From Deltaproteobacteria bacterium (GTDB lineage: Bacteria; Desulfobacterota; GWC2-55-46; DRQE01), in NCBI GenBank assembly GCA_030636245.1, contig DAOVXI010000040.1, positions 1 through 10,286 on the forward strand: DNA of 10,286 nt, read 5' to 3'. Each line of letters begins with the position of its first letter. Positions within the stretch are counted from its first letter, which is position 1. This document shows, one piece after another, positions 1 through 5,697 of this stretch. The position numbers and the translations under genes are program-made. The notes under the pieces are model-generated. The model did not search any database, was not told the DNA's origin, and saw only the letters and a list, made by a program, of their open reading frames with translations.

Positions 1-60
1 AACCTAGCTGTTTTGCTGAGAGATTGATTCTTTAGCGAGAGAGATATATATATGTTTAGG

Positions 61-97
61 TAAGGGTTACGGCAGGTGTCGTAGCCCTTACTTTTTC
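61..97 (+). terminator. intrinsic terminator of a gene upstream of the window
   Basis: An 11-bp stem (61-71 with 80-90, one G-T pair) closes an 8-nt loop and is followed by CTTTTTC at 91-97. This is a Rho-independent terminator pattern on the plus strand. No coding region was found in bases 1-60, so it probably ends a transcript that starts outside the window. The stem is nearly symmetric, but the T-run lies only on the plus-strand side. Confidence 0.65.
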
Positions 98-104
98 AAG
101 TTTC

Positions 105-193
105 GTAGGGTGGGCCATTGCCCACCGAAGTATTCCCGATAAGCATACCCGAAAAAGACTTTAAAATGCAATGGGGAAAAGGCGAGGGATACG
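105..193. repeat. dispersed intergenic repeat family 1, copy 1 (longest)
   Basis: It starts with a perfect hairpin, GGTGGGC (109-115), loop CATT, GCCCACC (120-126). This continues into CCGAAGTA and a stretch at about 141-193 that recurs, with roughly 85 percent identity by eye, at 3576-3630. The CCCACCGAAGTA part (121-132) recurs exactly at 6616-6627. It lies between the upstream terminator and the promoter of the glycosyltransferase-like gene and carries no open reading frame. Short hairpins with GGTGGGC arms are, from memory, common intergenic repeats in several bacterial groups. Confidence 0.65.
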
Positions 194-201
194 GAAATAA
201 A

Positions 202-230
202 TAAACAGCCCTTTAGCGTTATGCTATAAT
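202..230 (+). promoter_or_regulatory. sigma-70-type promoter of the glycosyltransferase-like gene
   Basis: A perfect TATAAT at 225-230 is preceded by TGC (222-224), giving an extended -10. A weak -35 (TAAACA, 202-207, 4 of 6) lies 17 bp upstream. Transcription would start near 237, leaving a leader of about four bases before the ATG at 241 and no room for a ribosome binding site. Confidence 0.6.
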
Positions 231-240
231 CCCTGATGTT

Positions 241-1167
241 ATGAGAGCCGTCGATCATATCCCAAAAGGCGTCAAGCTGGTCGTGGTAAGCGACTTCTTC
301 GCGGAAGAGCTGGTTGGCGGTGCAGAGCTGACCTTGGAGGCGATCCTTGAGAAGTGCCCGGTCGAGTATATTAAGCTTCGCTCGGAAAAGGTCACACGCA
401 AGCTGATCGAAGCGGGCAAAGATCTCCACTGGCTGCTGGTCAACTACACGGGTATCCCCAAAGAAGCCATCACCAACCTCTTAAACTCCGGCATAAAATA
501 CTCAATAATCGAGTGCGACTACAAGTACTGCTGCTTCAGGTCAAGTCACCTTCACAAGCTTAATACCAAAGAAGAGTGTAACTGCCACGAAACAGAGTCG
601 GGCAGCTCTACCATGGAGGTGTTTGCAAGATCTCAGGGCATCCACTTCATGTCCGAGGGACAGATGAAGGAGTATCTGCGCCTCTTCCCGCAAATGCAAG
701 AGTGGAGTGATGGAAAGCTCAGGGTGCAGGGCTCAACTTTTAAGGACTTCACACTTGGAACGCTGGCGGCCCTGCAACGTGAACGTAAAGCAGGGGTTGT
801 TGTTAAAGAAGAGTGGGCCGTACTGAGCGGCGGTACCTGGATAAAGAACCTGGAAGAGACAGAAGAGTACTGCAAAGCCAAGAAAATCCCCTATGAGGTC
901 GTGGGCGGCCTTGCTCCGGAACAATTCCTGCAAAAACTCGCAACCTACAGAGGGCTGGTCTTTCACCCCAAGGGCTTTGACACAGCACCGAGGATCACCA
1001 TTGAGGCAAAGGTCATGGGACTGGAGCTTGATCTGAACAGTAATGTTCAGCATAAGGACGAGCCCTGGTTCACAGGCTCCCCGGAGGATTGTTTAAAAGA
1101 GCTTCAAGGCAGGGCCGCAAGGTTTTGGGAAGACGGATCGCTCCGGGGTGTCAAGGACACCTTTTAA
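241..1167 (+). CDS. glycosyltransferase-like protein
   Basis: The product is 308 aa and cytoplasmic, with no signal peptide or membrane segment. Residues 10-35 (VKLVVVSDFF then GGAEL) look like the first beta strand and Gly-rich loop of a GT-B fold glycosyltransferase. Residues 240-262 (FHPKGFDTAPRITIEAKVMG) look like the donor-binding end of family 4-like enzymes, where an acidic residue (E255) follows the substrate loop. Between them is a Cys/His-rich patch (C92, C97, C98, C113, C115, H103, H105, H116) of unknown role. The protein is shorter than typical GT4 enzymes, and donor and acceptor cannot be told. The ATG follows an extended -10 by only 10 bp and has no Shine-Dalgarno. The gene stands alone, convergent with the cyclase gene. 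The family assignment rests on motif style only. Confidence 0.7.
   Translation: MRAVDHIPKGVKLVVVSDFFAEELVGGAELTLEAILEKCPVEYIKLRSEKVTRKLIEAGKDLHWLLVNYTGIPKEAITNLLNSGIKYSIIECDYKYCCFRSSHLHKLNTKEECNCHETESGSSTMEVFARSQGIHFMSEGQMKEYLRLFPQMQEWSDGKLRVQGSTFKDFTLGTLAALQRERKAGVVVKEEWAVLSGGTWIKNLEETEEYCKAKKIPYEVVGGLAPEQFLQKLATYRGLVFHPKGFDTAPRITIEAKVMGLELDLNSNVQHKDEPWFTGSPEDCLKELQGRAARFWEDGSLRGVKDTF
1147..1165 (+). terminator. terminator hairpin overlapping the glycosyltransferase stop codon
   Basis: GGTGTC (1147-1152), loop AAG, GACACC (1156-1161) is followed by TTTT at 1162-1165. The stem is a perfect 6 bp and G-T pairs can extend it outward. The hairpin encodes the final Gly-Val-Lys-Asp-Thr of the protein, and the T-run forms the Phe codon and the first base of TAA. 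The T-run is short, so termination may be partial. Confidence 0.5.
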
Positions 1168-1190
1168 TGGGTGAAAAATACCCCGTTATA

Positions 1191-1255
1191 CTTCGACAGG
1201 CTCAGCACGAACGGAATAAAGATAGATACCGGGTTAAGCCCGGCATGACAAACGG
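1191..1255. repeat. dispersed intergenic repeat family 2, copy A
   Basis: A left part (1191-1214, starting CTTCGACAGGCTCAGC) is followed by GATACCGGGTTAAGCCCGG (1225-1243) and CATGACAAACGG (1244-1255). The same 19-base core is at 3624-3642. The core holds a CCGGG/CCCGG hairpin (1229-1243). Read on the minus strand, the hairpin is followed by TATCTATCTTTATT, so it could also terminate the cyclase transcript. Similar CTTCGACA-GGCTCAG units are, from memory, frequent between genes in many bacteria. It fills the gap between two convergent genes. Confidence 0.65.
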
Positions 1256-1260
1256 AACGC

Positions 1261-2217
1261 TCAGGCTATCTTGACTTGGTTACGGCCCGCTTTTTTGGCT
1301 TCGTACATGGCGGTGTCCGCCTCTAAAAGGAGTGCTTTGTAGTTTCCGTCATGGTTTATTGCGGTGGTGGCGACCCCGAGGCTTACGGTCACGTGGTCTG
1401 TGGCCTTTGAGACCTTGTGTTCTATATTGAGTGACTCGACCGCTTGCCTCAGTAACTCGGCAAGGGTTGCGGCCGCCTCCTTGTTTGAGCCGGGCAGGAT
1501 AACGACGAACTCCTCGCCCCCGTAGCGGGCCACGACATCTCCGGCGCGCACTATCTTGGAGTTGAGCGCCATCGCGACCCTTTTAAGACATTCGTCTCCG
1601 GCAGGGTGGCCGTAGTTGTCGTTGTAGTTCTTGAAAAAATCTATATCCAGCATGATGAGGGAAAGCGGCGTCCGCGTACGTCTGGCACGGTTCCACTCGC
1701 TCTCAACGGTTAGGTCATAGCCCCTGCGGTTGGTAACCCCGGTAAGCTGGTCTATAAGGGTAAGCTCCTTAAGTTTGTTCTCATTCCTGAGGAGTTTCTG
1801 TTCGACGCTCTTCAGTGCCGATAGTTCATCCTTGAGATCAGCATGCGCCTCTTCTAGATCTATGCGCAGCTTGATTATCCTCGGAAAGAGCCTTCTTATC
1901 AGGTAGACAAGCCCTATGACAATGCAACCTATGGAAATGGTGGATACGATCCACATGTAGTTCAGATGCAGGTCATTCATTATACCCATGGCTTCTTTCA
2001 TCGGCATGAAAAGGGGGAAGATAAACATGATGAGCAGATCAACCAGATAAAAGGCCGCAAGGATGATCAACCCGATAACGATAAGGCGCAACCCTGAGGA
2101 GACATGCAGAGACCTCAGAAGCCACTTGTTCTTTGAGAATGTCCATGTCGCAACCACTGCCATCGCTATGACGACAATGTCTATGATGGTCATTATAATT
2201 TTTGAATCCCAGATCAT
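1261..2217 (-). CDS. membrane-bound diguanylate cyclase (GGDEF)
   Basis: This 318-aa inner-membrane enzyme is predicted to make the second messenger cyclic di-GMP from two GTP. Hydrophobic segments lie at about residues 7-25, 43-70 and 88-108. A charged, probably coiled-coil linker (115-150) leads into a GGDEF domain (about 153-316). The active-site loop is GGEEF (233-237), an accepted active variant. The RxxD inhibitory site (R224-D227) sits exactly five residues before it, so product inhibition is expected. DIDFFKNYND (191-200) and NYGHPAGDE (201-209) match the metal- and GTP-binding blocks. I chose ATG at 2217 because AAGGA lies five bases before it. An 11-codon GTG extension to 2250 lacks such a site. 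The membrane sensor region matches no sensor family I recognise, so the signal is unknown. Confidence 0.93.
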   Translation of the reverse strand: MIWDSKIIMTIIDIVVIAMAVVATWTFSKNKWLLRSLHVSSGLRLIVIGLIILAAFYLVDLLIMFIFPLFMPMKEAMGIMNDLHLNYMWIVSTISIGCIVIGLVYLIRRLFPRIIKLRIDLEEAHADLKDELSALKSVEQKLLRNENKLKELTLIDQLTGVTNRRGYDLTVESEWNRARRTRTPLSLIMLDIDFFKNYNDNYGHPAGDECLKRVAMALNSKIVRAGDVVARYGGEEFVVILPGSNKEAAATLAELLRQAVESLNIEHKVSKATDHVTVSLGVATTAINHDGNYKALLLEADTAMYEAKKAGRNQVKIA

Positions 2218-2262
2218 AATTATCCTTTTCAAAAAGTGTAACAGAAACACCCCTCTACTTAA

Positions 2263-2268
2263 ATTATA
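2263..2268 (-). promoter_or_regulatory. candidate -10 box of the diguanylate cyclase gene
   Basis: On the minus strand a perfect TATAAT (2268 down to 2263) lies about 45 bp before the ATG at 2217, leaving a leader of roughly 40 bases that contains the Shine-Dalgarno. No convincing -35 was found, and the box lacks the TGn extension seen at other promoters here. It implies that the cyclase is transcribed separately from the DUF502 gene upstream. Confidence 0.45.
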
Positions 2269-2342
2269 CCCCTAAATTCAAATAAGTACTATGATTTTAA
2301 GGGCTTAAATGTTTTGGGAAGGGCGGAGCATGCTCATTGATC

Positions 2343-2927
2343 TTACTTTCTTCTGGATACCCCGGCGGTCAGGACAAAGCGCATCGCGTCCTCAACGCTC
2401 ATGTCGATTGGTGTGACCATGGAGCGTGGGACAAGTATGGTGTAGCCGCCGACCTGATAGCTCATCTGGAGATAAACCGCTATCTTGTCGTCGGTCCCGG
2501 CCGGAAGTCCCTGAAGGTCCTCGTTCGTGACAAGCCCTACAAGCTCAATGGCAGGCGTGCCCATGTTAACTATAACGACACGCCTTGCGCTGTCCTTTTT
2601 ATCCTGCGCAAGAAAACCGAAAAAATCCCTGATGCCCCCGTAGACGCTGTTGATAAGAGGGATGTGTTTTAAGATGCCCTCGATAAGGTCGCGTATCTTT
2701 CGAAAGATCCACAGCCTGACCAGGAGTCCCGCCATGAAGACGAGCAGGAAGCCGAGCGCAACGGCGTAGCCGGGTCTGTACCACTCGGCGCCCAGATACT
2801 TTATCATAAGGGGGCTGAGCGCTTTCTCAGCGCTTACGCCAAGCCACACGAAAAGGTATATGGCCAGCACCGGTGGTACGATAAGCGCAAGGCCGTTTAG
2901 AAAAGTCCTGTAGATGAAACGAAACAT
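2343..2927 (-). CDS. DUF502 family membrane protein
   Basis: This 194-aa protein has two membrane segments, at about residues 10-30 and 50-72. A soluble region follows with the layout typical of DUF502: HIPLINSVYGGIRDFFGFL (88-106), a strand-rich core around VVIVNMGTPAIELVGLVTN (117-135), and the C-terminal block TILVPRSMVTPIDMSVEDAM, in which Pro and the Asp-Met-Ser-Val-Glu-Asp run are characteristic. Length is normal for the family. The function of DUF502 is not established, and a bacterial envelope role is all that can be said. The ATG has AGGAG about 11 bases upstream, a slightly long spacing. The gene starts 51 bp after the lipoprotein gene on the same strand, so the two probably share a transcript. 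Confidence 0.85.
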   Translation of the reverse strand: MFRFIYRTFLNGLALIVPPVLAIYLFVWLGVSAEKALSPLMIKYLGAEWYRPGYAVALGFLLVFMAGLLVRLWIFRKIRDLIEGILKHIPLINSVYGGIRDFFGFLAQDKKDSARRVVIVNMGTPAIELVGLVTNEDLQGLPAGTDDKIAVYLQMSYQVGGYTILVPRSMVTPIDMSVEDAMRFVLTAGVSRRK

Positions 2928-2978
2928 AAGTATGACCGCTCCTTTTGATCGCGGAGCGGGTAACTCCTTTCAAAAACT

Positions 2979-3509
2979 CTATTTATTATGGTAATCAAAC
3001 TTAGAGCCCAGACCGCCGAACGGTTTCTTCGGACACTCCTGTTTTTTGCCCTCGGCCCATGCAAAGATAGACTCAAAGACATCTCCCCAACCTATTGAGG
3101 CTCCGTATATGGTGACCTTTGTTTTTTTGGATGATAGGGACTCGGTGTCAACCAGGAGCGAGAAGTATCCTCCAGGAGGCATCTCGCCGGTTGCGCGTGC
3201 GTCGAGCTGTATCACCATCTCGGCCGTGCCCTTGCCTGTCTTCCTGGAGCTTGAGCGCCAGGTCGTAATTGAGGTCATGGGGCCGTACCTGCCGGGGGTG
3301 GTGCTTGTAACGGTTAGGTTGAAGCACATGTCCGCGTTCTTTTTTATGGAGTTGTATGTGGAGTTGAAGGAACGGTTAACTGTGATCTCCTTCATCGTTG
3401 TTAACCTTGCTCCTCCCTGTATTCCCTCGCGCAGCTCCTGTGTTGTCTGCGGCGGGGTGACGCATCCCGCAAGAATGAAGATGAGTGAAGCCAGTAAAAG
3501 TTTTTTCAT
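2979..3509 (-). CDS. predicted lipoprotein of unknown function
   Basis: The 176-aa product starts with a lipoprotein signal peptide: Lys2-Lys3, a hydrophobic core, and the lipobox LAGC with the acylated cysteine at residue 16. Val and Thr follow it, with no Asp at +2, which is compatible with export to the outer membrane by the Lol system. The mature part has a Thr/Ser-rich stretch and about four predicted beta strands (residues 62-140). Cys62 and Cys158 might form a disulfide. I do not recognise the fold. AGGAG lies ten bases before the ATG. It is the first gene of a likely two-gene unit with the DUF502 gene. Confidence 0.8.
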   Translation of the reverse strand: MKKLLLASLIFILAGCVTPPQTTQELREGIQGGARLTTMKEITVNRSFNSTYNSIKKNADMCFNLTVTSTTPGRYGPMTSITTWRSSSRKTGKGTAEMVIQLDARATGEMPPGGYFSLLVDTESLSSKKTKVTIYGASIGWGDVFESIFAWAEGKKQECPKKPFGGLGSKFDYHNK

Positions 3510-3575
3510 AAACCTTGTTCTCCTGTATTTAAAGTTTAGGTATGCACCGTAGCGTAGCTCTCAGTACTTCTTTCT

Positions 3576-3630
3576 ATTAGCTTACCCGAAAAAGCCTTTG
3601 AAATGCAATGGTGAAAAAGGCGAGATACCG
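3576..3630. repeat. dispersed intergenic repeat family 1, copy 2
   Basis: This stretch aligns with 139-193, sharing ACCCGAAAAAG, the AAATGCAATGG block and a GGCGAG end, with a few substitutions and single-base indels. It lacks the left hairpin part of copy 1. It runs directly into repeat family 2 (core from 3624), so the two units are joined here while they are separate elsewhere in the window. Confidence 0.6.
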
Positions 3631-3690
3631 GGTTAAGCCCGGCCCTTCATTAAGCTCAGGACAGGCATGACAAAATGGTGGGGCGAACGG
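3624..3690. repeat. dispersed intergenic repeat family 2, copy B, interrupted
   Basis: The core GATACCGGGTTAAGCCCGG (3624-3642) is identical to 1225-1243. The CATGACAAA that directly follows the core in copy A is found here at 3666-3674. The two halves are separated by 23 extra bases (3643-3665) containing AAGCTCAGGACAGG, which resembles the GACAGGCTCAGCAC part of copy A. This looks like one repeat unit inserted into another. Confidence 0.6.
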
Positions 3691-3703
3691 GGGTAAAACC
3701 CCC
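3689..3703. other. GGGGG/CCCCC hairpin downstream of the cytochrome gene
   Basis: GGGGG (3689-3693), loop TAAAA, CCCCC (3699-3703) is a short, strong hairpin. It lies beyond the main terminator of the minus-strand cytochrome gene and has no clear T-run on either side. It may be a back-up stop or part of the adjoining repeat. Confidence 0.4.
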
Positions 3704-3715
3704 TCTTATTGGTGT

Positions 3716-3754
3716 GTAAAATAAAGAAGGGGAACGGCTTGGTTGCCGTCCCCC
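3716..3754 (-). terminator. intrinsic terminator of the cytochrome-porin gene
   Basis: The stem is formed by 3745-3753 and 3729-3738 (9 bp plus one bulged A) around a 6-nt loop. Read on the minus strand, it is followed by TTCTTTATTTT. It begins about 26 bp past the cytochrome stop codon at 3780, so the cytochrome gene is very likely monocistronic and separate from the lipoprotein gene. Confidence 0.75.
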
Positions 3755-3779
3755 ATCTTTTATGCGTTATGTTGGGTTG

Positions 3780-5084
3780 TTAGAATGCGGCAAAGAGCAT
3801 AAGCGTTAGCAGGTTGTCGCCTATGGATTGCTCGATGTCGTAATCATAGGATGTGTTGTTGAGTTGAAGCGAGACGTTCTGTGTCACCTGGTAGACGGCC
3901 CCTATGGTCAATGAGTTCTCCTGATCGTCCACGGCGTTGCCGTTACTCGCGCCTCTGAAACCAACTGAAAGGGCAAGCTTCTGCGGTATGACCCCTACCT
4001 CCACGAGAGCCGTAAAGGCGCTCCTGTCATCGGTGGTGCTTGAGTTAAAGAGGTTAGATATCGTTGCCTCCGATCTTGTCGCCACACCGTATGTAAAGTA
4101 TATGCCAACGGGCTTGCCGCCAAGCGCTCCCTGTGCCTGCGCGTCCACGACCCACGCCTCGGCCGCACTCTCTGCCGTGCCTGCAGTAGTGCTCGAAACT
4201 ATCTCGCCGGCTGCGGTACATGCGGCTATGGGGTTACCGGCCCCAAGACAAGCGGTCTCTGTTGTCGTATCCTCCGAGAACTCGGTCTCGCCGCTCCAGA
4301 GCTGGACGCCGATCGCCGTGTCCCAGCTGGCGATAGTAGGTGTAAGTACCGCTCTTACGTAGTGTAGGTATGGGCTTGCGTCACTGGAGCCGTGTTCGGG
4401 AGACCACGGTGTATAGCTTACGTAGCCTATATCCCTGTAGAGCGCAAAGCTTACGCCCTGGGCATCCCGTGCCGTGTTGAGGTACTGTTGAGCGGATATA
4501 TCCTTACGGTGCTCAAGTACGCGCTGGAACCGTAGCGCTCCGGTGTTTAAGAGTTCAAAGCCCTGAGCAGGGCCTGCCGCGTCTGTTGTAAAGGGCACTA
4601 TAAGGAGCTTGGTATCCTTTACGTCATAGACAAAGGGCAGCTTGAAGGAGGCCCAGTTGGAGGCCTCGCCGTCCACGAGCTGAGCTTCCAAGAGAAACCC
4701 TATGTGTTCTCCCACGCGTCCGCCGATCAAGAGCGCGCCCTCGTCGGGGAACTGCAGCTCGCCGTTATTTTTCTTGTCCGCCAACTCGTTGTCGCCGTTA
4801 CTCTTCTGGTACCTTATCTTTGTAATAAGCGAGGCGTTAAGTGTTACCGGAAGGCTCAGCAGATCGGCCTCAATAAGACCCTGGCTGCCTACCATTGTAT
4901 AGCCGTTCGCCTTAAACTCCCGGCCGAATGCATTAAGAGCAGGGTAGTGTTGAAAGTGGCATGTGTTGCAGGAAAAGCCGGTCTGTCTGGCGAAGTTAGG
5001 TGCGGCTTCTGAGTTTATCGGGATGAGTAAAGGGGTCAAAGAGAAAATAACAAGTAGCGTAAGAAAGAGTATCCTTTTAGACAT
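3780..5084 (-). CDS. Cyc2-like monoheme cytochrome c fused to outer-membrane porin
   Basis: This 434-aa exported protein has a signal peptide of about 27 residues, with cleavage likely near SEA-AP. The mature N-terminus reads PNFARQTGFSCNTCHFQHYP (29-48), followed by ALNAFGREFKANGY. It has one CxxCH heme site (C39, C42, H43) and the FARQTG, FGR and FK-GY signatures known from Cyc2 iron oxidases and their relatives. The rest alternates polar and hydrophobic residues like a beta barrel and ends in Phe434, as outer-membrane proteins usually do. Length fits Cyc2 (roughly 400-480 aa). A Thr/Ala-rich loop (271-309) carries two extra cysteines, C279 and C289. By family analogy it would pass electrons through the outer membrane, possibly from Fe(II). 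Similar proteins occur in organisms not known to oxidise iron, so the substrate is open. A near-perfect AAAGGAGGT Shine-Dalgarno lies six bases before the ATG. Confidence 0.85.
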   Translation of the reverse strand: MSKRILFLTLLVIFSLTPLLIPINSEAAPNFARQTGFSCNTCHFQHYPALNAFGREFKANGYTMVGSQGLIEADLLSLPVTLNASLITKIRYQKSNGDNELADKKNNGELQFPDEGALLIGGRVGEHIGFLLEAQLVDGEASNWASFKLPFVYDVKDTKLLIVPFTTDAAGPAQGFELLNTGALRFQRVLEHRKDISAQQYLNTARDAQGVSFALYRDIGYVSYTPWSPEHGSSDASPYLHYVRAVLTPTIASWDTAIGVQLWSGETEFSEDTTTETACLGAGNPIAACTAAGEIVSSTTAGTAESAAEAWVVDAQAQGALGGKPVGIYFTYGVATRSEATISNLFNSSTTDDRSAFTALVEVGVIPQKLALSVGFRGASNGNAVDDQENSLTIGAVYQVTQNVSLQLNNTSYDYDIEQSIGDNLLTLMLFAAF

Positions 5085-5183
5085 CTGTAAACCTCCTTTG
5101 ACTGTGAAACATTAAAAAAAACATGAAATTGCTTTTTTATGAGAATCACCCAAAATCGAATAGATATTTGGGAGGAGTGAACA

Positions 5184-5206
5184 GTATTAAATTATTTTAA
5201 TAATAC
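5184..5206. promoter_or_regulatory. AT-rich inverted repeat over the cytochrome promoter (candidate operator)
   Basis: TATTAAA (5185-5191), spacer TTAT, TTTAATA (5196-5202) is a perfect inverted repeat. A second register pairs GTATTA (5184-5189) with TAATAC (5201-5206). It covers most of the -10 box and the predicted start site of the cytochrome gene, the usual place for a repressor site. The regulator cannot be named from the sequence. Confidence 0.45.
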
Positions 5207-5228
5207 CACAGATATAGCAATGGGTCAA
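5200..5228 (-). promoter_or_regulatory. promoter of the cytochrome-porin gene
   Basis: On the minus strand TTGACC (5228-5223, 5 of 6 to the -35 consensus) is separated by exactly 17 bp from TATTAT (5205-5200, 5 of 6). TGG (5208-5206) extends the -10. Transcription would start near 5193, giving an untranslated leader of about 110 bases in which I see no clear riboswitch or strong hairpin. Confidence 0.7.
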
Positions 5229-5280
5229 ATTGCATAAGACCTTCTTTTTTTTCAGCCCCTGCAACGCACCCTGATTTTCC

Positions 5281-5289
5281 TGCTATAAT
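5281..5289 (+). promoter_or_regulatory. extended -10 promoter of the DUF1059 gene
   Basis: TGC plus a perfect TATAAT forms an extended -10. No good -35 is visible, which extended -10 promoters tolerate. The start would be near 5296, leaving a leader of about 45 bases that carries the GAGGAGG Shine-Dalgarno (5329-5335) five bases before the ATG. Confidence 0.6.
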
Positions 5290-5340
5290 CTTCATAGGCA
5301 GGAACGAAGGTTTTATAACCCTAAACATGAGGAGGCTCTT

Positions 5341-5535
5341 ATGGCAAGGAAGTATATTGACTGCAGAGACTTCCCCGACGAGACAAACTGCTCGATTGCA
5401 CTGACCGCGGATTCGGAGGAAGAGTTGATCGAGGCTGCTATTGAACACGGAACCAAGATACACGGTTACGAGAACACGCCTGAGACGAGAGAGAATGTTA
5501 AAAAAGGGATCAAGGAGGGAACACCTCCTGCGTAA
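5341..5535 (+). CDS. DUF1059 family small protein
   Basis: This 64-aa soluble protein matches the compact DUF1059 layout. A Cys-containing first strand (YIDCRDF, C8) and a second Cys (C17 in ETNCSIALTADS) are followed by an acidic EEELIEAAIEHGTKIHGY helix (26-43) ending in His, then a short Thr-rich turn and a final helix. Length is typical. The family has no established biochemical function. The Cys/His pattern (C8, C17, H36, H41) might bind a metal, but this is inference. Translation signals are strong (GAGGAGG, five-base spacing). The gene has its own promoter and terminator and is divergent from the cytochrome gene. Shared control is possible but not shown. Confidence 0.85.
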   Translation: MARKYIDCRDFPDETNCSIALTADSEEELIEAAIEHGTKIHGYENTPETRENVKKGIKEGTPPA

Positions 5536-5558
5536 CACTGGAACTATACAACAATAAC

Positions 5559-5595
5559 AAAACGCCCGTTGGCCCGAAAGGTCTTCGGGCGTTTT
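5559..5595 (+). terminator. terminator of the DUF1059 gene, two alternative hairpins
   Basis: AAAACGCCCG (5559-5568) pairs with CGGGCGTTTT (5586-5595) around a 17-nt loop. Its A and T ends make it suitable for termination in both directions. Alternatively, GCCCGAA (5572-5578) pairs with TTCGGGC (5584-5590) around a 5-nt loop, also directly before the T-run. The two structures share the right arm and exclude each other. The hairpin starts 24 bp after the stop codon. Confidence 0.75.
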
Positions 5596-5682
5596 ATCTT
5601 CAACGCTTTTCTTGCCCAAGTAGGCGGCTATTTTATCTTTAATCATGATTTAATCGAAAATAAATATATCTATCCATGCTGC

Positions 5683-5691
5683 TGTTATACT
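5683..5691 (+). promoter_or_regulatory. extended -10 promoter of the AAA ATPase gene
   Basis: TGT plus TATACT (5 of 6) forms an extended -10 that ends six bases before the first ATG at 5698. The expected start site falls on the ATG itself. The -35 region is poor. Confidence 0.55.
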
Positions 5692-5697
5692 TTAAGT

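Noticed and set aside
2218..2250. Longer start (GTG) for the diguanylate cyclase
   Set aside because: There is no ribosome site before it, while the ATG at 2217 has AAGGA at a good distance. The extension would add only 11 residues.
2326..2335. Palindrome GAGCATGCTC after the DUF502 gene
   Set aside because: It is a perfect 10-bp palindrome but has no loop and no T-run. A short palindrome of this size is expected by chance.
3046..3552. 168-aa plus-strand open frame over the lipoprotein gene
   Set aside because: The opposite strand encodes a signal peptide with lipobox and a good Shine-Dalgarno. The plus-strand frame has neither.
5197..5646. 149-aa minus-strand open frame across the DUF1059 gene
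   Set aside because: It is antisense to a well-supported gene and its terminator, with no ribosome site and no recognisable sequence features.
5569..5697. Upstream extension of the AAA ATPase frame (43 extra codons)
   Set aside because: It starts within the DUF1059 terminator hairpin, has no ATG and no Shine-Dalgarno, and its residues do not look like an AAA N-terminus. The promoter at 5683-5691 lies inside it.
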